Shown in pieces: positions 17,984 through 27,394 of a stretch of DNA of 64,000 bases. This DNA comes from Pseudomonas plecoglossicida NBRC 103162 = DSM 15088 (lineage in GTDB: Bacteria > Pseudomonadota > Gammaproteobacteria > Pseudomonadales > Pseudomonadaceae), in assembly GCF_000730665.1 (NCBI RefSeq), contig NZ_BBIV01000011.1, positions 1-64,000 of the forward strand. Direction: 5' to 3'. The first letter of the stretch is position 1; each line of letters begins with the position of its first letter. Below the pieces are notes generated by a model that made no database searches, was not told where the DNA came from, and saw only the letters and a list, made by a program, of their open reading frames with translations. The translations under genes and the position numbers were made by a program.

Positions 17984-18394
17984 ATGAGCACCAAGCCTTC
18001 CCTCATCCTCACCCGATTGGACGTACAGCGTCTCGAGCGTCTGATCGACAGCCTCGATGAAAGTACCCCGGGTGTGCTCGCCTTGCAGGAGGAGCTTGAC
18101 CGTGCCGAGAAAGTGGTCGGTCACGAGGAAGTGCCCGCCGGTGTGGTGACCATGAATTCGCGCGTGCATTGCCGCGAAGAGGCCAGTGGCAAGGATTACC
18201 ACCTGACCCTGGTCTACCCGAAGGACGCCGGCGGCGAAGGCAAGGTCTCGATCCTGGCACCGGTTGGTTGCGCGCTGCTGGGCTTGTCGGTGGGCGAGCA
18301 GATCGACTGGCCGGCGCCTGGGGGCAAGACCCTGAAACTGAAGTTGCTGGCGGTCGAATATCAGCCGGAAGCCGCGGGGGATTTCGACCTCTGA
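17984..18394 (+). CDS. rnk: Nucleoside diphosphate kinase regulator Rnk
   Basis: A 136-residue GreA/GreB-like protein lacking the long coiled coil. The N-terminus MSTKPSLILTRLDVQRLERL and the FKBP-like C-terminal domain (SILAPVGCALLGLSVGEQIDW) fit Rnk. In Pseudomonas Rnk influences nucleoside diphosphate kinase levels and alginate production, and it binds RNA polymerase like other secondary-channel factors. It stands alone, with a terminator before it and a convergent PLC-like gene 14 nt after its stop. Confidence 0.9.
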   Translation: MSTKPSLILTRLDVQRLERLIDSLDESTPGVLALQEELDRAEKVVGHEEVPAGVVTMNSRVHCREEASGKDYHLTLVYPKDAGGEGKVSILAPVGCALLGLSVGEQIDWPAPGGKTLKLKLLAVEYQPEAAGDFDL

Positions 18395-18408
18395 TCTCCG
18401 TGCGCTCT

Positions 18409-19251
18409 TCAGGGCGTGTTCAGCGCCCTGATCTGGCAGGCATGGATACAGTTGTCGACGATGCGGCTGCGCAACGACCAGTCCGTGTTGATGATGTGGA
18501 AGTTCTGGATGTAGCTTTGCGCATCACGTGATTCGAACCAGTCATCGAGCTTGTCGCTGAAGTCATCGGGTGTGAACACGACTTTGTTGTATTTGGCGCA
18601 CTGGATCGAGCGCAGGCTGTAGTCAGCCTTGTAGCGTCGCGCCTTCTCGTCCATGAAGGCTTTCAGCTCTACGGTGGACGGCGTGTCCTCACCGATCCAG
18701 ACCTGCTCCACGCCGCGCCAGTGTTGGCCACGGGCTGAGCTGTTGTAGGCAATCACCACGGTTTTTCCCGGGTGTTCGTTCCACAGTTCATCCAGCGTCA
18801 AGGCATGCAACGCCCATGGGATGATCCGCTGGCCCAGCTCGCGCTCCAGCATCTCCAGCAGCCATGCATGCTCCTGGTCGCTGAAGTTGTCGAACCCGTG
18901 GAAATCGAGAATGACGATTTCCCTGGCGTTGGCAGGGTCATGATAAAAACCGTTCAGCTCCAGCACGATGTCGCCAAGCACGGTGCGCCCGGACGTGCTC
19001 ATGTGAAACAGCTTGTAGCGATAGGGCGAGTCTGGCGTGTATTCGCGATTGGCGCGCACGCGCAGGTCCAGCACGCGGATGCCGCCGCGAATCTGCTCGA
19101 TGCACGAGACATCCTGGGTCACTTCTTGCGGCGGGACGATATTGTCGGCCTGTTTGTCCATCCCCGAGTCATGGCTGCCCGGGAGAATCAGTTGATCGAC
19201 GCGCAGACGGCCCAGTTCGGGCAGGCTGCCCATCCAGTTCTGTTTGTTCAT
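18409..19251 (-). CDS. Phosphatidylinositol-specific phospholipase C X-domain protein
   Basis: A 280-residue protein with the PI-PLC X-box. ILPGSHDSGM holds the first catalytic His (about residue 26), GGIRVLDLRV follows near 58, and YKLFHMSTSG carries the second His near 83. Bacterial PI-PLCs cleave phosphatidylinositol or GPI anchors by acid-base catalysis. Unlike secreted family members there is no signal peptide, so either it stays cytoplasmic or leaves by another route; its substrate is therefore unclear. It sits alone between rnk and cyaA and may be an accessory insertion in an otherwise conserved order. Confidence 0.85.
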   Translation of the reverse strand: MNKQNWMGSLPELGRLRVDQLILPGSHDSGMDKQADNIVPPQEVTQDVSCIEQIRGGIRVLDLRVRANREYTPDSPYRYKLFHMSTSGRTVLGDIVLELNGFYHDPANAREIVILDFHGFDNFSDQEHAWLLEMLERELGQRIIPWALHALTLDELWNEHPGKTVVIAYNSSARGQHWRGVEQVWIGEDTPSTVELKAFMDEKARRYKADYSLRSIQCAKYNKVVFTPDDFSDKLDDWFESRDAQSYIQNFHIINTDWSLRSRIVDNCIHACQIRALNTP

Positions 19252-19329
19252 GAGGCACTCCAGTGGTTGACCGAGTGCACAAGGATGTTGCTGCCGCGCT
19301 GGCCGGTGCAGAGGGAAACCCGATAGGGG

Positions 19330-22194
19330 TCAGTGTGCGAGCGTCGTCTTCAACTGTTCCAGCCCATCGTTCAGGGCCTGCTCCAGCTCCCGCTTGTAGC
19401 GCAGGTAGAGGAGGGTCGAACCCTGTTCGTCATCGAGCAGTTCGGACAGGTCCAGGTCGGTGATGTAGCAGCGGTAGTGCCCGGCGCCACGGCGTTGGCC
19501 GAGGATCTGCCGGGCGACCACGGTGTACAGCTCGTCGCCGTGGTCCAGTTCGGAAAATTCCTGCTGGTCGCAATAGAGCGTGACATGCACGCCATCGCCG
19601 GTGCCGGCCTGGAGAATGGCCTGCACTTCGTAATAGGGCTGATCGCTGCCTTCGCTCGGTGCCGGTCGTGGCTCCAGGCTGCGCGCCTTGCCCGGCCCTG
19701 AGGGCAACAATTGCGCATAGCGGATCTGCAGCGACGCCTGTTGCAGGCTGTCGAGCGGTACGCGGGCGTCGTGGCGCATCACCACCGAACGCAGGAAGCG
19801 CTGCAGCGGCAGCAACAGGTGATTTTCGTCGTGCAGCGGCAGGCGCTGCTGCCACAGTGCGTTGTATTCATCCAGCACATACAGGTCGGCCCAGCCGTCC
19901 AGCAGGCGATAGAACACCTGGATGCAGTCGGGGTGGCCGCGCTCGAGTACCAATGGCAGGTCGTGGTCCTGCAAGGCGTTGGCATCCAGGTGCAACGGGC
20001 TGTAGACGCTGCGCTCTTCGGCCAGGCAGTCGAGCACGGCAGCATGCCCGCTCAGCGTCTTCAGGCTGACATGGCCGGGGAGCAGCTCCAGCACATGGGT
20101 GTGCTGCGCCACTTGCAGCAGGTAGCGATGGTTGCGGCCCTGGTCGAGCAGCAGCTGTACGGTGTCGAAAATCTCCTCCACTCGCTGGCTGATGGCCTGG
20201 GCCCGGTTGTGGCAGAAGCAGCGTACCCGCACGCGCGGCCGGTGGCTGCGCTGACCGAGGCTGTTGAGGAAGTCGCGCAGGCAGCGTAGCAGGGCGTGCT
20301 CCCCGTCATAGCGCTGCACCAGCACCTCGTTCCAGCTGTTCAAGGTGACCTGGTCGAGGGTCAGCACGAGGTTTTCGCGCACGCCCGCGTAGCTCAGCGA
20401 GTCGGTGCGTTCGGTGGTCATCAGGATGTTCAGGTCGCGATGGTGGCGCAGCGGGTCGACGCCGACGTTGACCAGCAACAGGATCTCGTCGGCCACGCTG
20501 GGCTGCAGCAGGCGCACTTCGCTGACGGGGGGCAGCGGCAGCGGAATGCTCTGCTGCAGGCTGCCGATCAGGTTGAACAGCTCGAATTCGCTGAGGTCGC
20601 TCTCGCCCGGGTGCAGCGCCAGGCGTGTGCTGCTGTCGATGACGCCGTTGCGGTGGGCCCAGGTCAGCAGTTCGAGCAGTTCGCGGCAGCGCTTGATCGG
20701 GGTGAAGTGCTCCCATTCGTGGACGCCCAGGTTGCCGTTGTACAGCCCCCAGTGCTGGCTGCCGGGTTCCTTGCGGTTGAGCGACTGGACCAGGGTCAGG
20801 GTGTCTTCGGCGAGGTCCGGGGCAATGCCCGGGTTGATCACCTCGATCTTGCCGGCGCGGCGTTCGAAGGCAGCGTACAGGCGCCGGCCAAGGACATTCA
20901 GGTCGCGCTGGTCGGCGCGGTCGCTGGTGTTCTGGTTTTGCGCGAACTGGCCGAGAAAGCGATAGCTGTGGTTGAGTTCGGCCACCAGTTCACGGCGCTC
21001 GACCGCGACCTGGCGCACTTTCCATTGGCTGCGGCTGTCGAGCAGGGCCAACTGGCGTTCGTCCCAGCCCCACTCATCGGTCAGGCGCTGCAGCAATTGG
21101 CGCTGCCAGCCGTTGCTGCGGCTGCGGTCGAGGCCGCCGACTTTCTTGTTGACCTTCAGGTACAGGCTGCGCCGCACCAGTTCCAGGCGGGTGGTTTCAC
21201 CGCGTTGTTGCAGGTAGTGCTCGATGCGCCGGTAGACCATCACATAAGGGTCCAGCTCATCGAGATTCAGGCGGTTGGCGAACACCGCCTGCTTGTAGTC
21301 CAGGCTCAGGCAGCGCATGGCGGGATGCTCGCTGGCGTAGACCTCGGTCAGCAGCAGCTTGAGCAGCGACTTGTAGGGCGAGTCGATGCCCTTGTACAGC
21401 TGCCACAACCCGGCCCCGACGAACTCGCCGGGCGGAATGTGCGCCAGGTGACCGAGGTCGAGGGCATCGGTGCTGCGGATGAAGCGCTTGCTCAGCAGGG
21501 TCTCGCTGTAGCGCTGGTAGTTCTGCTCTTCATAGACCGGCACCAACCACCAGAGCGGCGTGCGCCCGGCCAGCCAGATCGCGGTGCGATAGAACTCATC
21601 GAGCAGCAGGTAATGCTGGGTCGTGCCGCAATCGTCGGAGCTGAGCTGGCCGTCGCGCTGGCCCTGGGCGAAGTCGTGCGGGTCGATGAGGAAAAAATGC
21701 GCTTCGGTGCCCAGGCTGGCGGCCCAGGTTTCCAGCAGCTGGCACTTGCGCTGAAGCTCTTCGCGCAGGTCGACGGCCAGGCCAGGCGCGTGGCAGACCC
21801 ACACGTCCATATCGCTCTGCTCGGCCTGGGCCAGGGAGCCGAGGCTGCCCATCAGGAACAGGCCGTGGATCGGGCGGTGGGGGTTGCCCAGGCGGGTCTT
21901 GTAGCTGAACGAGCGGGCCAGCCGCTGGCCTTCGGCAACCAGATCGGCAGAGGGCTCGAAACCTGACACGCCAGCGGGCGTGCTGCCGGAGACATACCCG
22001 GGCAGCAGTGGATGGTTGACGTGGAACAGCAGCGGCAGAAGGGTCAGCACTTGTTGCTGGCGTGACGAAAGCCCCTCCATGGCGCGCTCGAACCGGCCCT
22101 GGTTGATTTGCAGGAACCGCGCGCGCAGTTTCGCCAGCACCTTTCGGTCGATGCCGTCGTGCAGGTCCGGGCGGATCTCGTGGGGCTGGTTCAT
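19330..22194 (-). CDS. cyaA: Class I adenylate cyclase
   Basis: A 954-residue cytoplasmic enzyme making cAMP for Vfr/Crp-type regulation. The N-terminal catalytic domain contains the nucleotidyltransferase motif GSLGSLAQAEQSDMDVWV (about residues 150-165) followed by blocks typical of enterobacterial CyaA. The long C-terminal part is regulatory. I chose MNQPHEIRPDLHDGIDRK; the open frame runs 45 codons further into a REP element whose translation gives a misleading [12 protein letters not shown] start. It is a single gene, flanked by a REP pair upstream. Confidence 0.95.
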   Translation of the reverse strand: MNQPHEIRPDLHDGIDRKVLAKLRARFLQINQGRFERAMEGLSSRQQQVLTLLPLLFHVNHPLLPGYVSGSTPAGVSGFEPSADLVAEGQRLARSFSYKTRLGNPHRPIHGLFLMGSLGSLAQAEQSDMDVWVCHAPGLAVDLREELQRKCQLLETWAASLGTEAHFFLIDPHDFAQGQRDGQLSSDDCGTTQHYLLLDEFYRTAIWLAGRTPLWWLVPVYEEQNYQRYSETLLSKRFIRSTDALDLGHLAHIPPGEFVGAGLWQLYKGIDSPYKSLLKLLLTEVYASEHPAMRCLSLDYKQAVFANRLNLDELDPYVMVYRRIEHYLQQRGETTRLELVRRSLYLKVNKKVGGLDRSRSNGWQRQLLQRLTDEWGWDERQLALLDSRSQWKVRQVAVERRELVAELNHSYRFLGQFAQNQNTSDRADQRDLNVLGRRLYAAFERRAGKIEVINPGIAPDLAEDTLTLVQSLNRKEPGSQHWGLYNGNLGVHEWEHFTPIKRCRELLELLTWAHRNGVIDSSTRLALHPGESDLSEFELFNLIGSLQQSIPLPLPPVSEVRLLQPSVADEILLLVNVGVDPLRHHRDLNILMTTERTDSLSYAGVRENLVLTLDQVTLNSWNEVLVQRYDGEHALLRCLRDFLNSLGQRSHRPRVRVRCFCHNRAQAISQRVEEIFDTVQLLLDQGRNHRYLLQVAQHTHVLELLPGHVSLKTLSGHAAVLDCLAEERSVYSPLHLDANALQDHDLPLVLERGHPDCIQVFYRLLDGWADLYVLDEYNALWQQRLPLHDENHLLLPLQRFLRSVVMRHDARVPLDSLQQASLQIRYAQLLPSGPGKARSLEPRPAPSEGSDQPYYEVQAILQAGTGDGVHVTLYCDQQEFSELDHGDELYTVVARQILGQRRGAGHYRCYITDLDLSELLDDEQGSTLLYLRYKRELEQALNDGLEQLKTTLAH

Positions 22195-22300
22195 TGCGCA
22201 CTCAGGGGCAGGGCGGGGAAGCTTTGGCGAGTTTAGCCTGAGTGGAGCACTCGGATAAGTGGATTGTGGTTTTTGACGCCATTTTTCCAGCGTCTGTTCT

Positions 22301-22366
22301 GGCCCTATCGCCGGCAAGCCGGCTCCCACCTGTTCTGTACAACCCTTGTGGGTGCCGGCGATAGGG
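22301..22366. repeat. REP pair upstream of cyaA, one copy internally deleted
   Basis: A full REP at 22301-22329 faces a shortened copy at 22347-22366 reading TGTGGGTGCCGGCGATAGGG. That copy lacks about 8 nt of the central stem-loop, so its own hairpin cannot form. Confidence 0.8.
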
Positions 22367-22377
22367 TCGGTACAGGT

Positions 22378-22623
22378 TTACGCAGGCTGCGGGGACTTGA
22401 GGATGTTCAGCAGCAGTTGCACGCTTTCGACCGCGTCGTGTCCCAGGCTGGTGAGATATCCGCCATCAGGCTGATCGGTCAGTTGCTTGTCGTAGAGGCG
22501 TTGGGCAGCGGCGACCAGGGCGGGGGAAGCGTTATTGTGAATCTTGATGCCTTCCTGGCTGCTGTCCAGGTTGAACAGGGCGAGCACTTCCAGTTCGGCG
22601 ATCAAATCGGGGGTGAAGGACAT
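22378..22623 (-). CDS. TIGR02647 family small protein
   Basis: An 81-residue protein starting MSFTPDLIAELEVLALFNLD, which fits the TIGR02647 family of Pseudomonas and relatives. It contains a winged-helix-like pattern near the C-terminus (LTDQPDGGYLTSLGHDAVES), so a DNA-binding role has been suggested for such proteins. No experimental function is known to me. It lies near cyaA as in P. aeruginosa and 69 nt downstream of another small conserved gene. Confidence 0.8.
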   Translation of the reverse strand: MSFTPDLIAELEVLALFNLDSSQEGIKIHNNASPALVAAAQRLYDKQLTDQPDGGYLTSLGHDAVESVQLLLNILKSPQPA

Positions 22624-22692
22624 GGCGACTCCTGACTTCCAGACGAGGATGGCGGCACCGCCAGCGGTGCCTGATCCTGGAGTGTAGTCGGG

Positions 22693-22995
22693 TTATTCGT
22701 CCTCGCCTTGATCTGCCTCAGGGGGAAGCTCGGGCAGGGCGCGCAGGGCGGTTTCGTACCAGTCGGCGTTGAACGGGCGATCTTCGGCCAGCATGCTGTC
22801 GATTTCGATGGCCAGGACATGGGCCATGAGATTGAGGATGTCCTCGCGCTCGTAGCCGACCAGGCTCAGCTTGTTGAAGGTGGCCTTGGCCGCCGGTGGT
22901 TCGCCGCTTTCGATCTGGTTCTCGATGGCCTGGGTCAGCGTTGCCTCGGCGAAGGCTTCGTCGTCGTCAGTATCGATGTCGGTGGGCTCGCTCAT
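22693..22995 (-). CDS. Conserved hypothetical acidic protein
   Basis: A 100-residue, strongly acidic cytoplasmic protein (MSEPTDIDTDDDEAFAEATL at the start, EADQGEDE at the end). A hydrophobic helix YEREDILNLMAHVLAIEID fills the middle. I do not recognise a named family. Position between the TIGR02647 gene and the GST gene is typical of Pseudomonas. The ATG at 22995 follows AAGGAG, which decides the start over a longer frame. Confidence 0.75.
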   Translation of the reverse strand: MSEPTDIDTDDDEAFAEATLTQAIENQIESGEPPAAKATFNKLSLVGYEREDILNLMAHVLAIEIDSMLAEDRPFNADWYETALRALPELPPEADQGEDE

Positions 22996-23106
22996 GGCGC
23001 TACTCCTTAAGTGGGGCCTACAGTTTGCCACGCTCGCGCTGGTCATGCCTGGCCGATAGGTCTATAAAAGCCGGGCCATCCCCATACGGCCTGGAGGCTG
23101 TTACCC

Positions 23107-23769
23107 ATGCTCAAGCTTCACGGATTCTCGGTCAGCAACTACTACAACATGGTCAAGCTGGCGCTGCTGGAAAAAGGCCTGCCGTTCGAGGAGGTCACCT
23201 TCTACGGTGGCCAGGCGCCGCAGGCGCTGGAAGTCAGCCCGCGTGGCAAGGTGCCGGTGCTGGAGACCGAGCACGGCTTCCTCAGCGAGACCAGCGTGAT
23301 CCTCGACTATATCGAGCAGACCCGGGGCGGCAAGGCGCTGCTGCCGGCCGACCCGTTCGAGCAGGCCAAGGTGCGCGAGCTGTTCAAGGAGATCGAGCTG
23401 TACATCGAGCTGCCGGCACGTACCTGCTATGCCGAGTCGTTCTTCGGCGCGGCGGTCGAGCCGTTGATCAAGGAACGGGCGCGTACCGAGCTGCTGGCGG
23501 GGTTCGCCACGCTCAAGCGCAATGGCCGCTTTGCACCTTATGTGGCGGGTGAGGAACTGACCCTGGCCGACCTGATGTTCTGCTTCTCGGTCGATCTGGC
23601 CTATGCGGTGGGCAAGAAGGTGCTGAACATCGACTTGCTCGCGGACTTCCCGCAGGCCAAGGCGTTGCTCGAGAAAATGCGCGAGAACCCGCACATGGCG
23701 CGGATCGTGGCGGACAAGGAGGCGGCGATGCCGGCCTTCATGGAGATGATCAGCAGCGGCAAGCGCTGA
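23107..23769 (+). CDS. Glutathione S-transferase family protein
   Basis: A 220-residue cytosolic GST. The thioredoxin-like N-domain has LHGFSVSNYYNMVKLALLEK, the cis-Pro block GKVPVLE, and the ET/S glutathione-contact motif in FLSETSVILDYIE. The all-helical C-domain includes LTLADLMFCFSVDLAYAVG with the N-capping Asp. GGAGG lies upstream of the ATG. Its substrate is unknown. A hairpin follows the stop, and argH converges on it. Confidence 0.92.
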   Translation: MLKLHGFSVSNYYNMVKLALLEKGLPFEEVTFYGGQAPQALEVSPRGKVPVLETEHGFLSETSVILDYIEQTRGGKALLPADPFEQAKVRELFKEIELYIELPARTCYAESFFGAAVEPLIKERARTELLAGFATLKRNGRFAPYVAGEELTLADLMFCFSVDLAYAVGKKVLNIDLLADFPQAKALLEKMRENPHMARIVADKEAAMPAFMEMISSGKR

Positions 23770-23775
23770 ATCGAA

Positions 23776-23798
23776 GAGGGGGCTGCGTTGCAGCCCTC
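23776..23798 (+). terminator. Hairpin between GST gene and argH
   Basis: GGGCTGC (23780-23786) and GCAGCCC (23790-23796) with loop GTT; no long T-run. It probably ends the GST transcript. Confidence 0.55.
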
Positions 23799-23808
23799 GC
23801 AATGAGGC

Positions 23809-25203
23809 TTAGCGCGAAGCCAGCAAAGCCTGGCCGCGCACTACAGCCGCACGCACCTGCGCCGGCGCCGTACCGCCAATGTGGTCACGCGCATTCACCG
23901 AGCCTTCCAGAGTCAGCACAGCGAACACGTCCTGCTCGATCTGGTCGCTGAACTGGCGCAGCTCATCCAGGCTCATCTCGGCCAGGTCCTTGCCGGTATC
24001 GACGCCATATTTCACCGCGTGACCGACGATTTCGTGGCAGTCGCGGAACGGCAGGCCCCGGCGAACCAGGTAGTCGGCCAGGTCGGTAGCCGTGGAGAAA
24101 CCACGCAGGGCCGCCTCGCGCATGATGGCATGGCGCGGCTTGATCGCCGGGATCATGTCGGCAAAGGCACGCAGCGAATCACGCAGGGTGTCGGCGGCGT
24201 CGAACAGCGGTTCCTTGTCTTCCTGGTTGTCCTTGTTGTAGGCCAGCGGCTGGCCTTTCATCAGGGTCAGCAGGCCGGTCAGGGCGCCGAACACACGGCC
24301 GCTCTTGCCGCGCACCAGCTCCGGCACGTCCGGGTTCTTCTTCTGCGGCATGATCGAACTGCCGGTGCAGAAGCGATCAGGCAGGTCGACGAACTGGAAC
24401 TGCGCGCTGGTCCACAGCACCAGCTCCTCGGAGAAGCGCGACAGGTGCATCATCGCAACGCTCGCGGCGGCGCAGAATTCGATGGCGAAATCGCGGTCGG
24501 AAACGCCGTCCAGCGAGTTGCCGGCCACGGCCTCGAAGCCCAGCAGCTTGCAGGTCAGCTCACGGTCGATCGGGTAGGTGGTACCGGCCAGCGCGGCGCT
24601 GCCCAGGGGCATGCGGTTGGTGCGCTTGCGGCAGTCGACCAGGCGCTCGTAGTCGCGGCTGAGCATTTCGAACCAGGCCAGCAGGTGGTGGCCGAACGTG
24701 ACGGGCTGGGCGGTCTGCAGGTGGGTGAAGCCCGGCATGATGGTGTCGGCTTCACGCTCGGCCTGCTCCAGCAGGCCCTTCTGCAGGCGGGTGATCTCGG
24801 CCAGGATCAGGTCGATCTCGTCACGCAGCCACAGGCGGATGTCAGTGGCCACCTGGTCGTTGCGGCTACGACCGGTGTGCAGCTTCTTGCCGGTGATGCC
24901 GATGCGGTCGGTGAGACGTGCCTCGATGTTCATGTGCACGTCTTCGAGGTCCACGCGCCAGTCGAACGTGCCGGCCTCGATCTCGCCCTGGATGGTCTTC
25001 AGGCCGTCGATGATGGTGTCGCGCTCGGCATCGCTGAGCACGCCGACCTGCGCCAGCATGGTGGCGTGGGCGATCGAACCCATGATGTCGTGGCGGTACA
25101 GGCGCTTGTCGAATTCGACCGAAGCGGTGAAGCGGGCGACGAAGGCGTCGACGGGTTCACTGAAGCGGCCGCCCCAGGACTGATTGGTCTTGTCGGTGCT
25201 CAT
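23809..25203 (-). CDS. argH: Argininosuccinate lyase
   Basis: A 464-residue cytoplasmic enzyme splitting argininosuccinate into arginine and fumarate, the last step of arginine synthesis. Family features in order are [19 protein letters not shown] at the start, [13 protein letters not shown] with the catalytic region near 110, [10 protein letters not shown] near 160, and the fumarase-superfamily signature [12 protein letters not shown] near 280. The ATG at 25203 was chosen on family length over a frame extending another 58 codons. It is divergent from algR. Confidence 0.97.
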   Translation of the reverse strand: MSTDKTNQSWGGRFSEPVDAFVARFTASVEFDKRLYRHDIMGSIAHATMLAQVGVLSDAERDTIIDGLKTIQGEIEAGTFDWRVDLEDVHMNIEARLTDRIGITGKKLHTGRSRNDQVATDIRLWLRDEIDLILAEITRLQKGLLEQAEREADTIMPGFTHLQTAQPVTFGHHLLAWFEMLSRDYERLVDCRKRTNRMPLGSAALAGTTYPIDRELTCKLLGFEAVAGNSLDGVSDRDFAIEFCAAASVAMMHLSRFSEELVLWTSAQFQFVDLPDRFCTGSSIMPQKKNPDVPELVRGKSGRVFGALTGLLTLMKGQPLAYNKDNQEDKEPLFDAADTLRDSLRAFADMIPAIKPRHAIMREAALRGFSTATDLADYLVRRGLPFRDCHEIVGHAVKYGVDTGKDLAEMSLDELRQFSDQIEQDVFAVLTLEGSVNARDHIGGTAPAQVRAAVVRGQALLASR

Positions 25204-25512
25204 GGATTCACTCGTTGAAGGCGTGAACGAAAAAGTGGCGCCGATGATAGCAGGGTTGGGCGTGGCGCCGAAGGACACCGGTCGAGAGAAATCTGCGCTA
25301 AACCTTGGTAAAGGCGGGCGAAGAGGATATTCACCGATTGAACGGCAGTGTTCCACGGACCGTCTACAGTTGGACAAAGGACTGGCAGCGAATCTGCCGG
25401 CTCAGTGAATCTTTGGCCTTCGCATTGGTCTAGAGCGAGACCGCAGCGTCGCTCGACCTGCACCTGTCTACGCTATACCTGTGCGAGACTCACTCAGGAA
25501 TCCAGAGCAATT
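25204..25512. promoter_or_regulatory. Divergent argH-algR control region
   Basis: This 309-bp gap separates argH and algR and holds no gene. A partial AlgR-type box (CCGTTC on the minus strand, 25340-25345) is present but too short to be convincing. In P. aeruginosa the sensor kinase gene fimS/algZ occupies this interval; here nothing resembling it remains. Confidence 0.5.
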
Positions 25513-26256
25513 ATGAATGTCCTGATCGTTGATGATGAACCCCAAGCCCGTGAACGCCTGGCGCGCTTGTTCGGGGAACTGGAGGGGTACACCGTGCTGG
25601 AGCCCAGCGCCACCAACGGCGAGGAGGCCCTGGCCCTGATCGAAAGCCACAAGCCCGATGTGGTCCTGCTGGACATCGGCATGCCTGGCCTGGATGGCCT
25701 TCAGGTCGCCGCTCGCCTGTGCGAGCGCGAGGCGCCGCCGTCGGTGGTGTTCTGCACCGGCGACGATGAATACGGTGCCGAGGCCTTCAAGGACAGTGCC
25801 CTCAGCCATGTGACCAAGCCGATTCAACCCCAGGCCCTGCGCGAAGCGTTGCGCAAGGCCGAGAAACCCAACCGTACCCAGCTGGCGGCGTTGACCCGGC
25901 CAGGCAGTGAAGGCGGGGGGCCGCGCAGCCATATCAGTGCGCGCACGCGCAAGGGCATCGAGCTGATCCCTTTGCCGCAGGTCATCTATTTCATTGCCGA
26001 CCACAAGTACGTGACCTTGCGCCACGAAGCGGGGGAGGTGCTGCTCGATGAGCCGCTCAAGGCCCTGGAGGACGAATTCGGCGAGCGTTTCGTGCGCATC
26101 CACCGCAACGCACTGGTTGCCCGCGAGCGAATCGAACGCTTGCAGCGCACGCCGCTTGGGCATTTCCAGCTGTTCCTCAAGGGCCTGGACGGTGACGCGC
26201 TGACCGTCAGCCGCCGGCACGTGGCGGGTGTGCGCAAGATGATGCAGACGCTCTAG
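25513..26256 (+). CDS. algR: AlgR-type LytTR response regulator
   Basis: A 247-residue DNA-binding regulator. The receiver domain has the acidic pocket VDDEP (7-9), phosphoacceptor Asp54 (VVLLDIGMPGLDG), and switch Lys in THVTKPI-like SHVTKPIQ near 102. A LytTR DNA-binding domain fills residues 140-247 (LPQVIYFIADHKYVTLRHE). In P. aeruginosa AlgR controls alginate, type IV pili and virulence with kinase FimS/AlgZ. It sits, as expected, before hemC, but no kinase gene is adjacent here, so its input is open. Confidence 0.93.
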   Translation: MNVLIVDDEPQARERLARLFGELEGYTVLEPSATNGEEALALIESHKPDVVLLDIGMPGLDGLQVAARLCEREAPPSVVFCTGDDEYGAEAFKDSALSHVTKPIQPQALREALRKAEKPNRTQLAALTRPGSEGGGPRSHISARTRKGIELIPLPQVIYFIADHKYVTLRHEAGEVLLDEPLKALEDEFGERFVRIHRNALVARERIERLQRTPLGHFQLFLKGLDGDALTVSRRHVAGVRKMMQTL

Positions 26257-26267
26257 GTCTGCGCAAT

Positions 26268-26360
26268 GGCCCTATCGCCGGCAAGCCGGCTCCCACAGCT
26301 ACAGTGCAACCTCAGGAATTGTGCTGACCCTGTGGGAGCCGGCTTGCCGGCGATAGGGCC
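26268..26360. repeat. REP pair between algR and hemC
   Basis: Inverted REP copies at 26268-26298 and 26330-26360, both with the GCCGGC core, separated by 31 nt. They lie between two same-strand genes and could form one long cruciform or an mRNA-stabilising double hairpin. Confidence 0.9.
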
Positions 26361-26452
26361 GCTTCAGGCGAAACAGGATCCTGACCCACATCTGCTAGCG
26401 AAGCCGACGGAGCTGTTATCATCGGCGGCATTCCTAAGCATTGGGGCGTTCC

Positions 26453-27394
26453 ATGTCCACTCGCGAAATCCGCATTGCCACCCGTAAAAGTGCCCTGGCC
26501 CTGTGGCAGGCCGAATACGTCAAAGCCCGCCTCGAGCAGGCGCACCCCGGCCTGCTGGTCACCCTGGTACCCATGGTCAGCCGTGGCGACAAGCTGCTTG
26601 ATGCGCCGCTGGCGAAGATCGGCGGCAAGGGCCTGTTCGTCAAGGAACTGGAAACCGCCCTGCTGGACAACGAAGCCGACATCGCCGTGCATTCGATGAA
26701 GGACGTGCCCATGGACTTCCCCGAAGGCCTGGGCCTGTACTGCATCTGCGAACGCGAAGACCCGCGTGACGCGTTCGTCTCCAACCACTTCGCCAGCCTT
26801 GATGCCCTGCCGGCAGGCAGCGTCGTCGGTACCTCCAGCCTGCGCCGTCAGGCCCAGTTGCTGGCGCGCCGGCCCGACCTGAAAATCCAGTTTCTGCGTG
26901 GCAACGTCAACACTCGCCTGGCCAAGCTCGATGCCGGCGAGTACGACGCGATCATCCTCGCCTCGGCTGGCCTGATCCGTCTCGGCTTCGAACAGCGCAT
27001 CACCGCCAACATCAGCGTCGACGACAGCCTGCCGGCTGGCGGCCAGGGTGCAGTGGGCATCGAGTGCCGCAGCGCGGACAGCGAGATTCATGCCTTGCTG
27101 GCGCCCCTGCACCATGCCGATACCGCCGACCGGGTGGTGGCCGAAAGGGCCTTGAACAAGCGCCTGAACGGCGGCTGCCAGGTGCCGATCGCCTGCTATG
27201 CGGTGCTCGAAGGCGAGCAACTGTGGCTGCGTGGCCTGGTCGGCCAACCCAGCGGCGGTACCCTGCTGGTGGCTGACGCCCGCGCCCCGCGAGGCAGCGC
27301 CGAAGCCCTGGGCGTGCAGGTTGCCGAAGACCTGCTGGGTCAGGGCGCTGAAGCCATCCTGAAGGAAGTCTACGGCGAGGCCGGGCACCCGTGA
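26453..27394 (+). CDS. hemC: Porphobilinogen deaminase (hydroxymethylbilane synthase)
   Basis: A 313-residue cytosolic enzyme joining four porphobilinogens into hydroxymethylbilane. It has the start [18 protein letters not shown], the substrate-binding arginines in [11 protein letters not shown] near 145, and the dipyrromethane cofactor cysteine in [13 protein letters not shown] near 242. It is first of hemC-hemD-hemX-hemY. Its stop overlaps the hemD GTG start by 4 nt. The ATG giving MSTREIR was chosen over an upstream in-frame codon. Confidence 0.97.
   Translation: MSTREIRIATRKSALALWQAEYVKARLEQAHPGLLVTLVPMVSRGDKLLDAPLAKIGGKGLFVKELETALLDNEADIAVHSMKDVPMDFPEGLGLYCICEREDPRDAFVSNHFASLDALPAGSVVGTSSLRRQAQLLARRPDLKIQFLRGNVNTRLAKLDAGEYDAIILASAGLIRLGFEQRITANISVDDSLPAGGQGAVGIECRSADSEIHALLAPLHHADTADRVVAERALNKRLNGGCQVPIACYAVLEGEQLWLRGLVGQPSGGTLLVADARAPRGSAEALGVQVAEDLLGQGAEAILKEVYGEAGHP

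Noticed and set aside
22194..22329. 45-codon N-terminal extension of adenylate cyclase
   Set aside because: It begins in a REP element and is not part of the CyaA family; the internal ATG gives the known start.
25340..25345. AlgR-type box (CCGTTC) before algR
   Set aside because: Only six bases match; such a word is expected by chance.
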